Assembly: GCF_003231285.1 (NCBI RefSeq)
Contig: NZ_QKNS01000009.1
Location: 173,338-237,337 of the forward strand
Length of the DNA: 64,000 bases
Source: Hymenobacter sediminis
GTDB lineage: Bacteria > Bacteroidota > Bacteroidia > Cytophagales > Hymenobacteraceae
Direction of reading: 5' to 3'
Position numbers and translations under genes: made by a program. Below are positions 41,967 to 53,676 of the stretch, in pieces. Every line of letters begins with the position of its first letter. Within the stretch, counting starts at the first letter, position 1. The notes below the pieces were generated by a model. It saw nothing but the letters and a program-made list of their open reading frames with translations. It was not told where the DNA came from and made no database searches.

Positions 41967-42617
41967 ATGAAAATTGCCCTCATTGGTGCTACCGGCTTTG
42001 TTGGCCCGAAACTGCTGCACGAAGCCCTCAACCGCGGCCACCAGGTAACCGCCATTGTGCGCGACCCCGCCAAACTCACGGAGCAACACGAAAACCTGAC
42101 GGTAGTAACCGGCGACGTAAACCGGGTAGACGAGCTGGCCCAGCAATTGGCCGGTCACGATGTGGTGTTGAATTCCTTTAACGCCGGCTGGACCAACCCC
42201 AACCTGTATGAGGATTTCCTGCAGGGCTCCCGCAACATTCAAGCGGCCACGGAAAAATCGGGCGTGAAGCGCCTGATAGCCATTGGCGGGGCCGGCAGCC
42301 TCTATATCAACGGCCAGCAACTGGTTGATGGCCCTGAGTTCCCGGCCAACATTAAGCCCGGCGCCACCGCCGCCCGCGACTACCTCACGGAGCTAAAGCA
42401 GAACGATACTCTGGACTGGACGTTCTTCAGCCCCGCCATTGAGATGCACCAGGGCATCACCACAGGTCGTACCGGCCACTACCGCCTCGGCACCGAAAGC
42501 CCCGTCTTCAACGAAGAAGGCCGCAGCATTCTCTCCGCCGAAGACCTAGCCATTGCCATCCTCGACGAGGTAGAGAACCCCAAGCACATCCGCCAGCGCT
42601 TCACGGCAGCGTACTAG
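41967..42617 (+). CDS. NAD(P)H-binding oxidoreductase (NmrA-like atypical SDR)
   Basis: 216 residues. 'MKIALIGATGFVGPKLLHEALNRGHQVTAIVRD' is the Rossmann GxxGxxG loop; 'LIAIGGAGSLYI', 'TAARDYLTELKQNDTLDWTFFSPA' and a C-terminal 'LAIAILDEVENPKHIRQRFT' match the stand-alone NAD(P)H-binding family often paired with Rrf2 or HxlR regulators. It is probably induced by the signal sensed by the upstream regulator, via the operator at 41913. Substrate unknown. Confidence 0.85.
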   Translation: MKIALIGATGFVGPKLLHEALNRGHQVTAIVRDPAKLTEQHENLTVVTGDVNRVDELAQQLAGHDVVLNSFNAGWTNPNLYEDFLQGSRNIQAATEKSGVKRLIAIGGAGSLYINGQQLVDGPEFPANIKPGATAARDYLTELKQNDTLDWTFFSPAIEMHQGITTGRTGHYRLGTESPVFNEEGRSILSAEDLAIAILDEVENPKHIRQRFTAAY

Positions 42618-42622
42618 AAACC

Positions 42623-42652
42623 AGTTCCCCTCCTCATCTGAGGAGGGGAACT
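42623..42652 (+). terminator. Terminator-like hairpin after the oxidoreductase
   Basis: Perfect 13-bp stem AGTTCCCCTCCTC/GAGGAGGGGAACT with loop ATCT and a T-rich tail. Confidence 0.65.
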
Positions 42653-42670
42653 AGCTTTCTAGCTCTAGCT

Positions 42671-42717
42671 TTAAACGCAAAGGCCCACCGGATTTCTCCG
42701 GTGGGCCTTTGCTTTAA
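42671..42717. terminator. Bidirectional terminator shared with leuS
   Basis: GCAAAGGCCCACCGGA and complement around TTTC, with outer TTAAA/TTTAA. Confidence 0.88.
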
Positions 42718-42732
42718 CAATGGGGGTAGGAG

Positions 42733-45510
<2,778 letters not shown>

Positions 45511-45603
45511 GATGTACAGCTTCGTTGTAGCCGGCGAAAATACGGGCAATTGGCGGGAATGGCTAATGCGCGCGGCTTCGGCTGCTGCTACATACCAAGC
45601 TGG

Positions 45604-46770
45604 CTACCATAATGGCACTTTGGGGCCTCTGGTGTCCAGGGTGTAAAACGTGTCGCCAACTACCCAAACGGCCTGCATATAGCCTTTGGCCGTGTTTTCT
45701 TGGTGTGGCAGGTCAATGGCAAGCACCTGCCGGTTATAAAGGGCCGTGATGCGCTCCACCGGCGTGTGGCCCACTACCATGCGCGCAACTCCGTATTGCC
45801 GCAGCATCTGGCCGACTGCCGCAGCGGGTGTTTTTTCCTGTACCAGGCCACGGTACCAATCGGGGCTGAGCTGGCTATGCGTAACCAGTGCTTCCAGGCT
45901 TCCTTTACTAGGTGCCGTATTCCAAGGCCGGTCAAGGCCCCGACGGGCCAGGTTGTTGATTTCTGTAAGGGTGAGTTGTTTACTGGCTACTTCGGGGCTG
46001 AGGCCACCGTGCAGGAAAAGGGTAGACCCAATCTTTTCGACAACGTTTTTGGAGCGCAGCCAGCGGCCCAGCTCAGTGGTTGGGGTATACCACTTCTCAT
46101 AGGGTAGGCCCAGCGAATCAGCATTCACGCGGTACTTGCGGCGCAGGTATTGGAGCTTTCCGGTGAGGTTCATTATCTCATGGTTGCCCAGGATGAAATG
46201 TACTTTGCCGCCGGCCTGCTCAGCCTCCTGCTCCAGCTTGTAAATCAGCCATAGGCATTCCGTCACGTTCAGGCCCCGGTCGAAAAAGTCGCCGACGAGC
46301 ACCAGATGCCCCCGCCCAAAACGCCAGGTATGCGCTTGGTCCATCACGCCCGCCTTGGTTAGCAGTTGCCGGAATCCCTTGAAATTTCCTTCGATGTCCG
46401 ACACTATCAGCATTTTTTCAGGGGTAGGGTACTGATCGGGCTGGGGGGTAGGGGCCGCCAGCCGAAGCGCAACCTGAAAGGACGAAGTACTGTCGGGGTA
46501 GCAGGTGATGGTAGCCGCCCCCGCTGGCAACGTATCGGTTGCTACCCGTACTCCATTGGTGGAGGGTATAATCTGCCGGCTGATGCGCTGGGTGCCGCGC
46601 AGCAGTACAATGGGTCCATCGGGCGCAAAGCCGGAGCGGTCTTGCTTGTATTTGATGGCGTAGTAGGGGAAGAAATAAAACTTCTCAATTTTCCCTAACT
46701 GAATAGCCGCAATGCCCGCAGCTATGTATAGCACATACACAGCAGCTAGTATCAGTATAAACTTCTTCAT
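45604..46770 (-). CDS. Membrane-anchored metallophosphoesterase (PPP-like)
   Basis: 388 residues: an N-terminal TM helix (ILILAAVYVLYIAAGIAAIQL), a ~100-residue beta domain, then a calcineurin-like phosphatase with all metal boxes: 'IVSDIEGNF' (DxxG variant), 'LVGDFFDRG', 'ILGNHEIMN', 'LFLHGGLSP' and 'MVVGHTPVER'. GDxxDRG and GNHE mark a PPP-type serine/threonine phosphatase-like core, probably facing the periplasm or anchored at the inner membrane. Substrate unknown. It is just downstream of tssG on the same strand; a hairpin (46909-46951) separates them, so a link to secretion is uncertain. Confidence 0.78.
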   Translation of the reverse strand: MKKFILILAAVYVLYIAAGIAAIQLGKIEKFYFFPYYAIKYKQDRSGFAPDGPIVLLRGTQRISRQIIPSTNGVRVATDTLPAGAATITCYPDSTSSFQVALRLAAPTPQPDQYPTPEKMLIVSDIEGNFKGFRQLLTKAGVMDQAHTWRFGRGHLVLVGDFFDRGLNVTECLWLIYKLEQEAEQAGGKVHFILGNHEIMNLTGKLQYLRRKYRVNADSLGLPYEKWYTPTTELGRWLRSKNVVEKIGSTLFLHGGLSPEVASKQLTLTEINNLARRGLDRPWNTAPSKGSLEALVTHSQLSPDWYRGLVQEKTPAAAVGQMLRQYGVARMVVGHTPVERITALYNRQVLAIDLPHQENTAKGYMQAVWVVGDTFYTLDTRGPKVPLW

Positions 46771-46908
46771 ATAATCAGCAGGTTAGATGAGTTCGAATAG
46801 CTATGGTAATTATAATGCATAGTACCTTGTATTGCAAACTATAGAGGGTGTGATTTTATAGTCATGAGGATGTAACGATTTATATTTCAGGGGTTAAGTG
46901 AGAACAGG

Positions 46909-46951
46909 TGGGGTAGGCAGCTCTTTGCAAAGCATATATCCGCCTACCCCA
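46909..46951 (-). terminator. Possible terminator of tssG
   Basis: Perfect 10-bp stem TGGGGTAGGC/GCCTACCCCA with a 23-base AT-rich loop; no clear T-run. Confidence 0.4.
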
Positions 46952-46986
46952 ACAAAGTCAGGCAACCTTACTTATTGTTGCTGCAG

Positions 46987-48024
46987 CTACAAACCGGCAG
47001 TAGTGTAGCCGAGTACGGCTGTATCACCGGTATCTGATAACACAAAGGATTCGCTGCTGGGGGCCATTTCGTAGCGCATGACCACATCCGTTTCAAAGGC
47101 AATAAAGTACCGACACAGCAACTCCAGCGCCCGCGACTGCCAGGAGGTAGTATCCAGGTACACTTCCAGCTCGGGGGTAGAAAGATGAAGCAAGCGGATT
47201 TCCAGCGCGGGCAACGTTTCCTGGTAGCCTCCGCTCAGCACAAAGTCGCGGCCCAACTCGCCAAAGCCGAGGGTAGCGCCCTGGGCCGTTGAGCCAGCTG
47301 GTAGGGTTTCGGGAGAGAAATGCAGGGGGGCTATCGGGCGCAGGCGCACGGCCACGCCTAGGATGCTTTCAAAGACTTGTTGGGTGCGGGGCAGGTCGCC
47401 CACAATCCGGTGAGCCAGGGGGAGCAGGTAGAGCAGGGTAGCAATATGCTGGGCGGGCAGTTGGCGGTCCAGTTCCCAGAAGCGCGCCAGTACCTCGTTG
47501 TACCACTGCCCCGATATACTGGTCATGTAATGCCGCTCTTCTTCTTCCAACAGCACCCGGAAGCGGTAGAACTCCTGCTCGAAAGGCGCGAAAAAGCGGC
47601 GCGTGGACTTTTCCCGGCGACGTTGGGCCTGAATGTCCTCTATCATACTCCGCACACCCTGCTGGTTGGGATTACCGGGCTGGTGGAATAGCTGCTGAGG
47701 TAAGGCATCGTAGAGGCCTTCGCGGTGCACCTCCACTACGGTTTTGGGATCTTGCCACCGCTCGGCCTGCTCCTCGCTTACCGTACCAATATCGGCGCGG
47801 TAGCGGCGGGCAAACAGGCTCACCGGCCGGATAACAAACTCATCGAACCGGTAGCCATGCGCCAGTAAGTCAGCCAGTACTACCTCCAGGCGCAAGTCGA
47901 ACCCTTGCCGGCGCACCTGCTGCAGCAGGGCTGTAGGAGGAGTAGTGGGGAGCGGAGCAGGGAGGCTGGCGGCGCGAATCAATCGGGTATCAAAATGAAA
48001 TACATCCGCGCTAGGGTTTGGCAT
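46987..48024 (-). CDS. tssG: Type VI secretion baseplate subunit TssG (subtype iii)
   Basis: About 345 residues from the ATG at 48022-48024. 'FDLRLEVVLADLLAHGYRFDEFVIRPVSLFARRYRADIG' and the later beta-rich 'FGELGRDFVLSGGYQETLPALEIRLLHL' fit the Bacteroidota TssG, partner of TssF in the baseplate wedge (assignment from context and general pattern; sequence similarity to proteobacterial TssG is low). It is the only baseplate gene on the minus strand, divergent from tssN by a 209-bp region that must hold both promoters. Confidence 0.65.
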   Translation of the reverse strand: MPNPSADVFHFDTRLIRAASLPAPLPTTPPTALLQQVRRQGFDLRLEVVLADLLAHGYRFDEFVIRPVSLFARRYRADIGTVSEEQAERWQDPKTVVEVHREGLYDALPQQLFHQPGNPNQQGVRSMIEDIQAQRRREKSTRRFFAPFEQEFYRFRVLLEEEERHYMTSISGQWYNEVLARFWELDRQLPAQHIATLLYLLPLAHRIVGDLPRTQQVFESILGVAVRLRPIAPLHFSPETLPAGSTAQGATLGFGELGRDFVLSGGYQETLPALEIRLLHLSTPELEVYLDTTSWQSRALELLCRYFIAFETDVVMRYEMAPSSESFVLSDTGDTAVLGYTTAGL

Positions 48025-48233
48025 ACTATCTTTTTTCTGACAACTTACAATCGATTGGCTAGTACTTAAAAACCGGGACCAAGGCCTCAATTCTTTCAAA
48101 TTAAGTAGAGTGAGTACGTTGGCTGGGCTCTTAAGTCGTCAATATTATACAATTGGCCATAAGTTAAGGCGGCTTTCTTTCCGCTTCGCCTTCGGCCCAC
48201 AGTTTTCTTATTGATTAGTCGTAGTCAGCGCAT

Positions 48234-49073
48234 ATGTTGAATCTTAATCCCGAAACGCAGGCCCGCAGCGCAGCGGGTAATATGCTGTCGAATGCACGGG
48301 CGGGCCTGCAGCGGAATCCCACCTTTGTCAGTGTTTTTCTGTATTTGCTTAGCAGCCTGCTGTTGTTCGCCTTGCTTGGCGCGGGTGCCGTGTACAGCCC
48401 TTTTTCTTACAAAATCACCTTTTTACTGGTGCAGGCAGCTTCTTTGCTGCTAGGGGTTCTTCATTTGTTTGCTCAGCGGCGCTGGCTTTCCTGGTTTGAT
48501 GAAGACAACTGGGCGCACGGCACCGTAATGACTGTGCTGGCCTGGATGGCCGGGGCTCTAGGCGTGGCCCTGCTGGTGTGGGTGCCCAACCTGGAAGACC
48601 GCACCCCGCCCACGGCCTTTGTCATGGCCACGCTGGCTGCTGTCATTCCGTACTTCTTCCATGAGGCGTACCGGGCCTGGAACCGGATTCCGATGAAGTA
48701 CTACAAGCTCTGGCACTACCAGGCCAATGCGCAGGGCCCCGATTTGGCGCGCATGGACCTGAGCAACTTTATGGTGCTGCACTTTTGGATGTCGCGCCGC
48801 TTCGGGGAGTCGCTCTACCATGATTTTTCATCGAAGGCGCCGTATGAAATGCACCTGGGCGACCTGTTTCACATCTTCCTGACCGATTACAACGCCCTCA
48901 AGCCCGATCAGTCTTTGCAATATCTGGATGATCAAGGGCAGCCGTTCGGGTGGGTTTTCTACGCCAAGCAAGCCTGGTGGAAGCCTCGCCGCTACCTTGA
49001 CCCCGACTATAGCTTCCGCGACAACTTCCTGAAGCAGGGCGACATTATTGTGGCCCGGCGTGTGCCTCGCTAG
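48234..49073 (+). CDS. tssN: Type VI secretion membrane protein TssN (subtype iii)
   Basis: 279 residues with four TM helices in the first half (around 33-55, 60-80, 97-118, 128-147) and a soluble C-terminal half rich in aromatic residues ('YYKLWHYQANAQGPDLARMDLSNFMVLHFWMSRRFGESLYHDF'). In Bacteroidota T6SS loci, which lack TssJLM, TssN is one of the membrane-complex candidates. First gene of a plus-strand run tssN-K-O-E-F with gaps of 30-70 bp. The assignment rests on topology and position. Confidence 0.68.
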   Translation: MLNLNPETQARSAAGNMLSNARAGLQRNPTFVSVFLYLLSSLLLFALLGAGAVYSPFSYKITFLLVQAASLLLGVLHLFAQRRWLSWFDEDNWAHGTVMTVLAWMAGALGVALLVWVPNLEDRTPPTAFVMATLAAVIPYFFHEAYRAWNRIPMKYYKLWHYQANAQGPDLARMDLSNFMVLHFWMSRRFGESLYHDFSSKAPYEMHLGDLFHIFLTDYNALKPDQSLQYLDDQGQPFGWVFYAKQAWWKPRRYLDPDYSFRDNFLKQGDIIVARRVPR

Positions 49074-49142
49074 CCTCGGCTTGGTTCCGCAGCCGCTTGC
49101 CTAACTTGCGCCGCTCTCTATCCCATCCTTTCTGTTTTTACT

Positions 49143-50318
49143 ATGCTACCCGAAATCAAGCACTACCCCGTGAACTGGGTTGATGGGATGAAAATATCCC
49201 GCCGTCATTTCACCGAGCTTGAACAGTTTACTACCGAGCACCTCCGCGACGCCACCGCCGTTGGCCTAAGTGCCCACCGCTACGGCCTGCTCCCGACCGA
49301 TGGACACGGGCTTCCTTCTCTGGAGCTGCTGCTGAATGTAAACCAGCAGCAGGAAATACAGGCCCGGTTGCTATACTGCCGGGCCGTTACGGCCGGCGGA
49401 GCCCGCATTGAAATTACCAGTGCCAACGAGCCGCTAACCTTACACACCAGCCTGGCTCAGCTGCTACAGGAGTTTAACCTGACCGCCACGGAACAGCTGC
49501 GTTTCAGTGTAGTAGTATCGGTAAACCCCTATGTGCGCGTGCCTATGGGGCAGCCGGCAGTAGAGGAAGTTCCGCCCCGCCACCCTTACACCCGCCCGGA
49601 GTACCAGCTCAGCATTGTGCCTACCCAGCAGGTAAACACGTCGGCGGTCAGCTCTTTTCATCTGGTGGTGGGAGAGCTGCTCTACGCCGAAGGAGCGTTG
49701 CGCGTGGTGACGGGCTACATTCCGCCCAGCACGGCACTAGCCAGCCACCCCGATTTGCTGAAGTGGCTGCACCAATTGGAGCACGTGCTGCAGGAGGTAG
49801 AAACCGACGCCTTCAAAGTCATTCATAAGGTAAAGCTGCGCGCTGACAAGAAAAGCGCCCTCAGCGAGCATGTTCATTTCCTGGCTGAGCGCACCGTGTT
49901 TGCTTTGGCCCAGCACCTGACCAGCTTCCACCTTAGTGCTGCCGAGCAGCCGCCCATTTACTTGCTGGATGCCCTGATGCGCATGGGCAAACAAGTAAAA
50001 ACAACCCTAGAGTGCCTGACGGAAGCCGAGCGGGAGGAGTTGCTGAAATACATAGAGCAGTGGTCGGAAACGGTGCCAGCCATCCTGCTGAACGCCTTGC
50101 AGGGGGTAGTAACTATGCGCTACGACCACCACCGCGTGCACGAGCACTTGGCCCAGCACCTGTCGCTCTGGCAGCTGCTGGCCACTATTTTCCGCCAGCT
50201 CACCCAGCTGGAGTACATCGGTAAGAACAAGGAAGGCTGGAAAACCTTCATCAACGAAAACCCCGTGGCCCCAGCCGTTGCGCCGGAGAAGCCCGTTTCG
50301 CGGTGGAATCCTTTCTAA
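49143..50318 (+). CDS. tssK: Type VI secretion baseplate protein TssK
   Basis: 391 residues. The start 'YPVNWVDGMKISRRHFTELEQFTTEHLRDATAVGLSAHRYGLLP' is the recognisable TssK opening (W-x-D/E-G-M-x2-x3-HF pattern). A central beta shell, a helical middle and a C-terminal domain 'LTQLEYIGKNKEGWKTFINENP' follow. TssK links the baseplate to the membrane complex. Downstream tssO begins 30 bp after the stop. Confidence 0.82.
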   Translation: MLPEIKHYPVNWVDGMKISRRHFTELEQFTTEHLRDATAVGLSAHRYGLLPTDGHGLPSLELLLNVNQQQEIQARLLYCRAVTAGGARIEITSANEPLTLHTSLAQLLQEFNLTATEQLRFSVVVSVNPYVRVPMGQPAVEEVPPRHPYTRPEYQLSIVPTQQVNTSAVSSFHLVVGELLYAEGALRVVTGYIPPSTALASHPDLLKWLHQLEHVLQEVETDAFKVIHKVKLRADKKSALSEHVHFLAERTVFALAQHLTSFHLSAAEQPPIYLLDALMRMGKQVKTTLECLTEAEREELLKYIEQWSETVPAILLNALQGVVTMRYDHHRVHEHLAQHLSLWQLLATIFRQLTQLEYIGKNKEGWKTFINENPVAPAVAPEKPVSRWNPF

Positions 50319-50348
50319 GCTCTCTGGCCCGTTATCCTGCCCCCTCGC

Positions 50349-51251
50349 ATGAAACCCCTGAACCACGCCGAACGAAATACCCGCCTCTGGAAATTCGCGC
50401 TGTTTTACGTGCTGGCCCTGGCCTTGCCCCTGATAGCCTCCTACTACCTGTTCTCCGACGGCTCTATTGCCGAAGAAAATCAAAAGCTGAAGCGGGAATT
50501 GGAGCGCACCCGCGACGAGCAGCACAAGCTGCTGGTGCAGCTGGATACGCTGACTTCCCATTTGCAGCGCATTGAATTGACCGACCGCCAACTGCGCACG
50601 GAAAGCAACGACCTGGTAGTCGGCGACCTGAACAAGCGCACCCAGGACTACCTCAACGCCATTGCTGTAACCCTGAGTGAGCTGCGCCGCGACTCCACCC
50701 AGATGCAGTTCCTGACCAACAAGCGCTTGGCTCACAACATCCTGCGCGACTTCGACCTGTTCCGCAGCAACCGCAGCACCGTTGATTTCCTGCGCCAGTC
50801 CCTGGATAAAAAGGGCATTGATGTATCGGGCAAGGAGGAAATGGCCGCCGAACTTGCGCAAACCAAGCAGCTCCTGGCTACCTACCAAGCCGCTGCTGCC
50901 AACCGGCCCGCGCCTGCTATGATGAGCAGTGGGGGCGGGGGAGGAGGCTCCGGCGGTGGCGGTGGGGGTAGTGCCCGCGCGGCCGATCTGCAACGCCGCC
51001 TGCAGGAAAGCATCACTCAAGTAGCTTTGCTCTCAGACCAGGTAAACTTTGCCAATGCCGACTGCCTGCGCCTGCGGTCAGCGGGCATGAGCAAAGAGCA
51101 GCGCAAGGAAATGCTGGAACAGTCGCGGAAGGGGTTTGTCGCCATTCTGCAGAACCCCAGCTCCGAGGACATGAAGGCCAGCGTGGAGAAAATGATTGAC
51201 TCCATTGACAAAGAGCTGGGCCGCAAGCGAGGCATTTTTGGTTATAAATAG
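50349..51251 (+). CDS. tssO: Type VI secretion protein TssO (subtype iii)
   Basis: 300 residues: a short cytosolic start (MKPLNHAERNTRLWKF), one TM helix (residues 18-36, 'LFYVLALALPLIASYYLF'), then a long helical/coiled-coil domain ('EENQKLKRELERTRDEQHKLLVQLDTLTSHLQ'). Around residues 195-210 there is a Gly-rich stretch (two runs of 6 Gly separated by Ser), and then a final helical part. Single-TM proteins of this shape in this position are TssO of the Bacteroidota T6SS, a membrane-complex component. Confidence 0.75.
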   Translation: MKPLNHAERNTRLWKFALFYVLALALPLIASYYLFSDGSIAEENQKLKRELERTRDEQHKLLVQLDTLTSHLQRIELTDRQLRTESNDLVVGDLNKRTQDYLNAIAVTLSELRRDSTQMQFLTNKRLAHNILRDFDLFRSNRSTVDFLRQSLDKKGIDVSGKEEMAAELAQTKQLLATYQAAAANRPAPAMMSSGGGGGGSGGGGGGSARAADLQRRLQESITQVALLSDQVNFANADCLRLRSAGMSKEQRKEMLEQSRKGFVAILQNPSSEDMKASVEKMIDSIDKELGRKRGIFGYK

Positions 51252-51293
51252 CCGGCCCGATCCTACCTGCTGCTACCCCCAGAACTACCGCGC

Positions 51294-51719
51294 ATGAGCA
51301 ACGAGTATTACCGCCTGCCGCTGAATTTCGAAGAGCTGCTGCAGCGGCAGCCCCTGGCGCGCTGCTCAGTGCAAGAGTCTATTGCCCAGCACCTGTACCT
51401 GATGCTGACTACCCACTTCGGCGAGTCGAGGTTTGACCCGGCCTTTGGCTGCGTGGTGTGGCAGCAGGATTTCGAAGCCATGACCAACATGCGCTGGAAA
51501 GACAATGTGCAGCGCTCTGTGGAGCAAATGGTGGCCGCCCGCGAGCCGCGCCTGGAGCAAGTAAAGGTGCTCGTGGGTATTGAAGATTTTGAGATGAAAG
51601 GCGTCAACCAGCGCATCCGGAAAAGGCTGGAGGTAACCGTGCGCGCCATATTGCGCCGTACCAACGAGCCGTTTGCCTTCCGGGCCAGCCTGTTTGTGGC
51701 GCCGCTTTCCGTTGTATAG
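51294..51719 (+). CDS. tssE: Type VI secretion baseplate protein TssE-like (gp25)
   Basis: 141 residues of the gp25/TssE fold: 'RLPLNFEELLQRQPLARCSVQESIAQHLYLMLTTHFGESRFDPAFGC', with the late 'RLEVTVRAILRRTNEPFAF'. In the baseplate it nucleates the sheath. Gaps of 42 and 35 bp to tssO and tssF show a tight operon. The classic EPR core motif of gp25 is not obvious, as in other subtype iii TssE. Confidence 0.78.
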   Translation: MSNEYYRLPLNFEELLQRQPLARCSVQESIAQHLYLMLTTHFGESRFDPAFGCVVWQQDFEAMTNMRWKDNVQRSVEQMVAAREPRLEQVKVLVGIEDFEMKGVNQRIRKRLEVTVRAILRRTNEPFAFRASLFVAPLSVV

Positions 51720-51754
51720 AAAAAGCGCTGCTTTTAGTTTGCTACCTGCTAGTT

Positions 51755-53599
51755 ATGCACCCATCCGAGGATTTTACCAAAGCCGGAATTAAAAGTCGCC
51801 TGACCCAGAAAGCGGCCGAAATGTGGGGCTACAGCGAGGCAGATCTGGATGGCTTTGACCCCCTGGTGCAACTGCTGCTGGAAGCCTGCGCCGTGGAGCT
51901 GGAAAAAATTGGGCAGGAAATCAACAATACGCAGTACCGGCTGGTAGAGCGCCTGGCAGGCCTGCTGAACCCCGACGTGATAGATGCGCCCCGGCCTGCC
52001 CATGCCATTGCTCAGGCCTACCCCCGGGAACCCCTGCTGCAACTTCCCGCCGACGCACAATTTGCTTTTCAGCGGCCCGTGCTGGGGCGCTCGGCCAGTG
52101 GTACGGCCACCTTCTTTTCGCCTTTGCAGAATACCCGCTTAGTGGATGGAGCCGTGCGCTACCTCGCTACCGACGACCAGGTGTGGCGCGTGGAGCAGGT
52201 GGGCCAGAAGCGGCCCCTGGCGGCGGCCCGCCCCGAGCCCGCCGAGTACCGCCGGCTGTGGATAGGGTTGGAGCTGAACCCCGAGGTAGCATCCCTAGCC
52301 GACCTGATCTTTTACTTCGACTGGTTGAATGAGCCCCGTCGTGAAGCCTACTTAAGCTACCTGCCCGGCGAAACGTGGCTGCTAGGTGGACTCCCTCTCA
52401 ACGTAGCCCAGGGCCTGCGGGCGGCCGCCCCCGATGCGGAGCCGTTGCTTCACCAAGAGTATGATTTTCTGCAGCGGGTAGAAGAACAGGTTCGGCAGCT
52501 GTATGCTCCAGGCTTTGTGCGGGTGCAGTCGGGCCCGGGCACCGAGTTGCAGTTTTATCTGCGCGAGGCTTTTCCGGCGGCTCTGGCCGCTCGCTTCGCA
52601 CCGGAAGTGCTGGAAACGCTGGCACAGCCGCTGATATGGCTAGAGGTGCGCTTCTCGCACGCCCTACCCCCCGAGGCGCTGGCAACCGTTACCTGCGGGC
52701 TCAACTGCTTTCCGGTGCTGAACCGCCGACTCAATAAGCAGTTGTTTCGTTTGCAACCCGCTCTGAATATCTTCCCGTTGGCCTCAGAAGAAGCATTTCT
52801 GGCTATTAAGGATATTTACAGCCTGCGCAACGTAGTCTTCCGCTCCACTACCCTCACCACCCTCGACGAGCACGATACGGATACCTATACCCTGCGGTAC
52901 GGGGCGGGTCGGTTTGATGCGCGCTCGGGGAAGGAGGCGCTGCTGGAGCTGCTGGAACTGCTCCGCGACGAAAGCCGCGCCTTCACAGCCACGGGCACCG
53001 ATTTCGTGGCCAACACCCTGCGCGAGCTCAACCAAAGCCTAGCCCGACTGGAAGAACGCATGGGCCAAGCCGACATCGAGCAAACTGGTGACCCGGCCCC
53101 TTACGTCATGCTCCGCCCGCGCGACGCCAATGATAGTGTGTACTTGGAGTACTGGTCGAGCGACGGGGAGGCTGGCAACCGCATTCCCAGTGGCAGCCTT
53201 CTGCAGGTGTTTGATGGGCACTACATTGATGCCGTACAGTTGGTGACTACCACTACCGGGGGGCGGGAACGGCCGCGGCCCGAGGAGCGGGTTTTCGCCT
53301 TGCGCAGAAACCTGCTCAGCCGTAACCGCATCGTAACGCTGGAAGACATTAGGGCGGCTTGCTGGGCCGAGTTGGGCAACCAGCTCAGCCAGGTGCATAT
53401 CGAGAAAGGCTTCCGCACAGGCGGTTCACCCACGGCGGGTTTTGTGCGCTGCATCCGGGTGCAGCTGACTCCCGCGGCCACCAGCCGAATGTCGGGGCCA
53501 GAGTGGCAGCGCGCCGCCCATGAGCTGCAGGTGCTACTAGCCAGCCAATCGGCCATGAACCTGCCCTACGAGGTGAGTTTACTACCTGTAAAGGGGTAG
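51755..53599 (+). CDS. tssF: Type VI secretion baseplate protein TssF
   Basis: 614 residues. 'IKSRLTQKAAEMWGYSEADLDGFDPLVQLLLEACAVELEKIGQEI' and 'RLVERLAGLLNPDVIDAPRPAHAIAQAYP' are the typical TssF/VasA N-terminal blocks (helical bundle over the wedge), and the end 'LRRNLLSRNRIVTLEDIRAACWAELGNQLSQVHIEKGF' is the conserved gp6-like C-terminal part. Last gene of the plus-strand operon; a strong hairpin follows 15 bp after the stop. Confidence 0.85.
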   Translation: MHPSEDFTKAGIKSRLTQKAAEMWGYSEADLDGFDPLVQLLLEACAVELEKIGQEINNTQYRLVERLAGLLNPDVIDAPRPAHAIAQAYPREPLLQLPADAQFAFQRPVLGRSASGTATFFSPLQNTRLVDGAVRYLATDDQVWRVEQVGQKRPLAAARPEPAEYRRLWIGLELNPEVASLADLIFYFDWLNEPRREAYLSYLPGETWLLGGLPLNVAQGLRAAAPDAEPLLHQEYDFLQRVEEQVRQLYAPGFVRVQSGPGTELQFYLREAFPAALAARFAPEVLETLAQPLIWLEVRFSHALPPEALATVTCGLNCFPVLNRRLNKQLFRLQPALNIFPLASEEAFLAIKDIYSLRNVVFRSTTLTTLDEHDTDTYTLRYGAGRFDARSGKEALLELLELLRDESRAFTATGTDFVANTLRELNQSLARLEERMGQADIEQTGDPAPYVMLRPRDANDSVYLEYWSSDGEAGNRIPSGSLLQVFDGHYIDAVQLVTTTTGGRERPRPEERVFALRRNLLSRNRIVTLEDIRAACWAELGNQLSQVHIEKGFRTGGSPTAGFVRCIRVQLTPAATSRMSGPEWQRAAHELQVLLASQSAMNLPYEVSLLPVKG

Positions 53600-53614
53600 C
53601 AAACTCAGCCACCG

Positions 53615-53676
53615 CAACAAGTAAAAAGCAGCGGGAACCGCCTAGCCAGGTGGCTCCCGCTGCTTTTTACTTGTTG
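53615..53676. terminator. Bidirectional terminator between tssF and the ankyrin gene
   Basis: 22-bp perfect outer arms (CAACAAGTAAAAAGCAGCGG... and complement) with A5/T5 tracts in the stem, overlapping the last codons of the ankyrin gene. Confidence 0.85.

Noticed and set aside
50007..51020. Long minus-strand frame (337 codons) across tssK and tssO
   Set aside because: Crosses two well-supported genes on the other strand; low-complexity composition typical of antisense frames.
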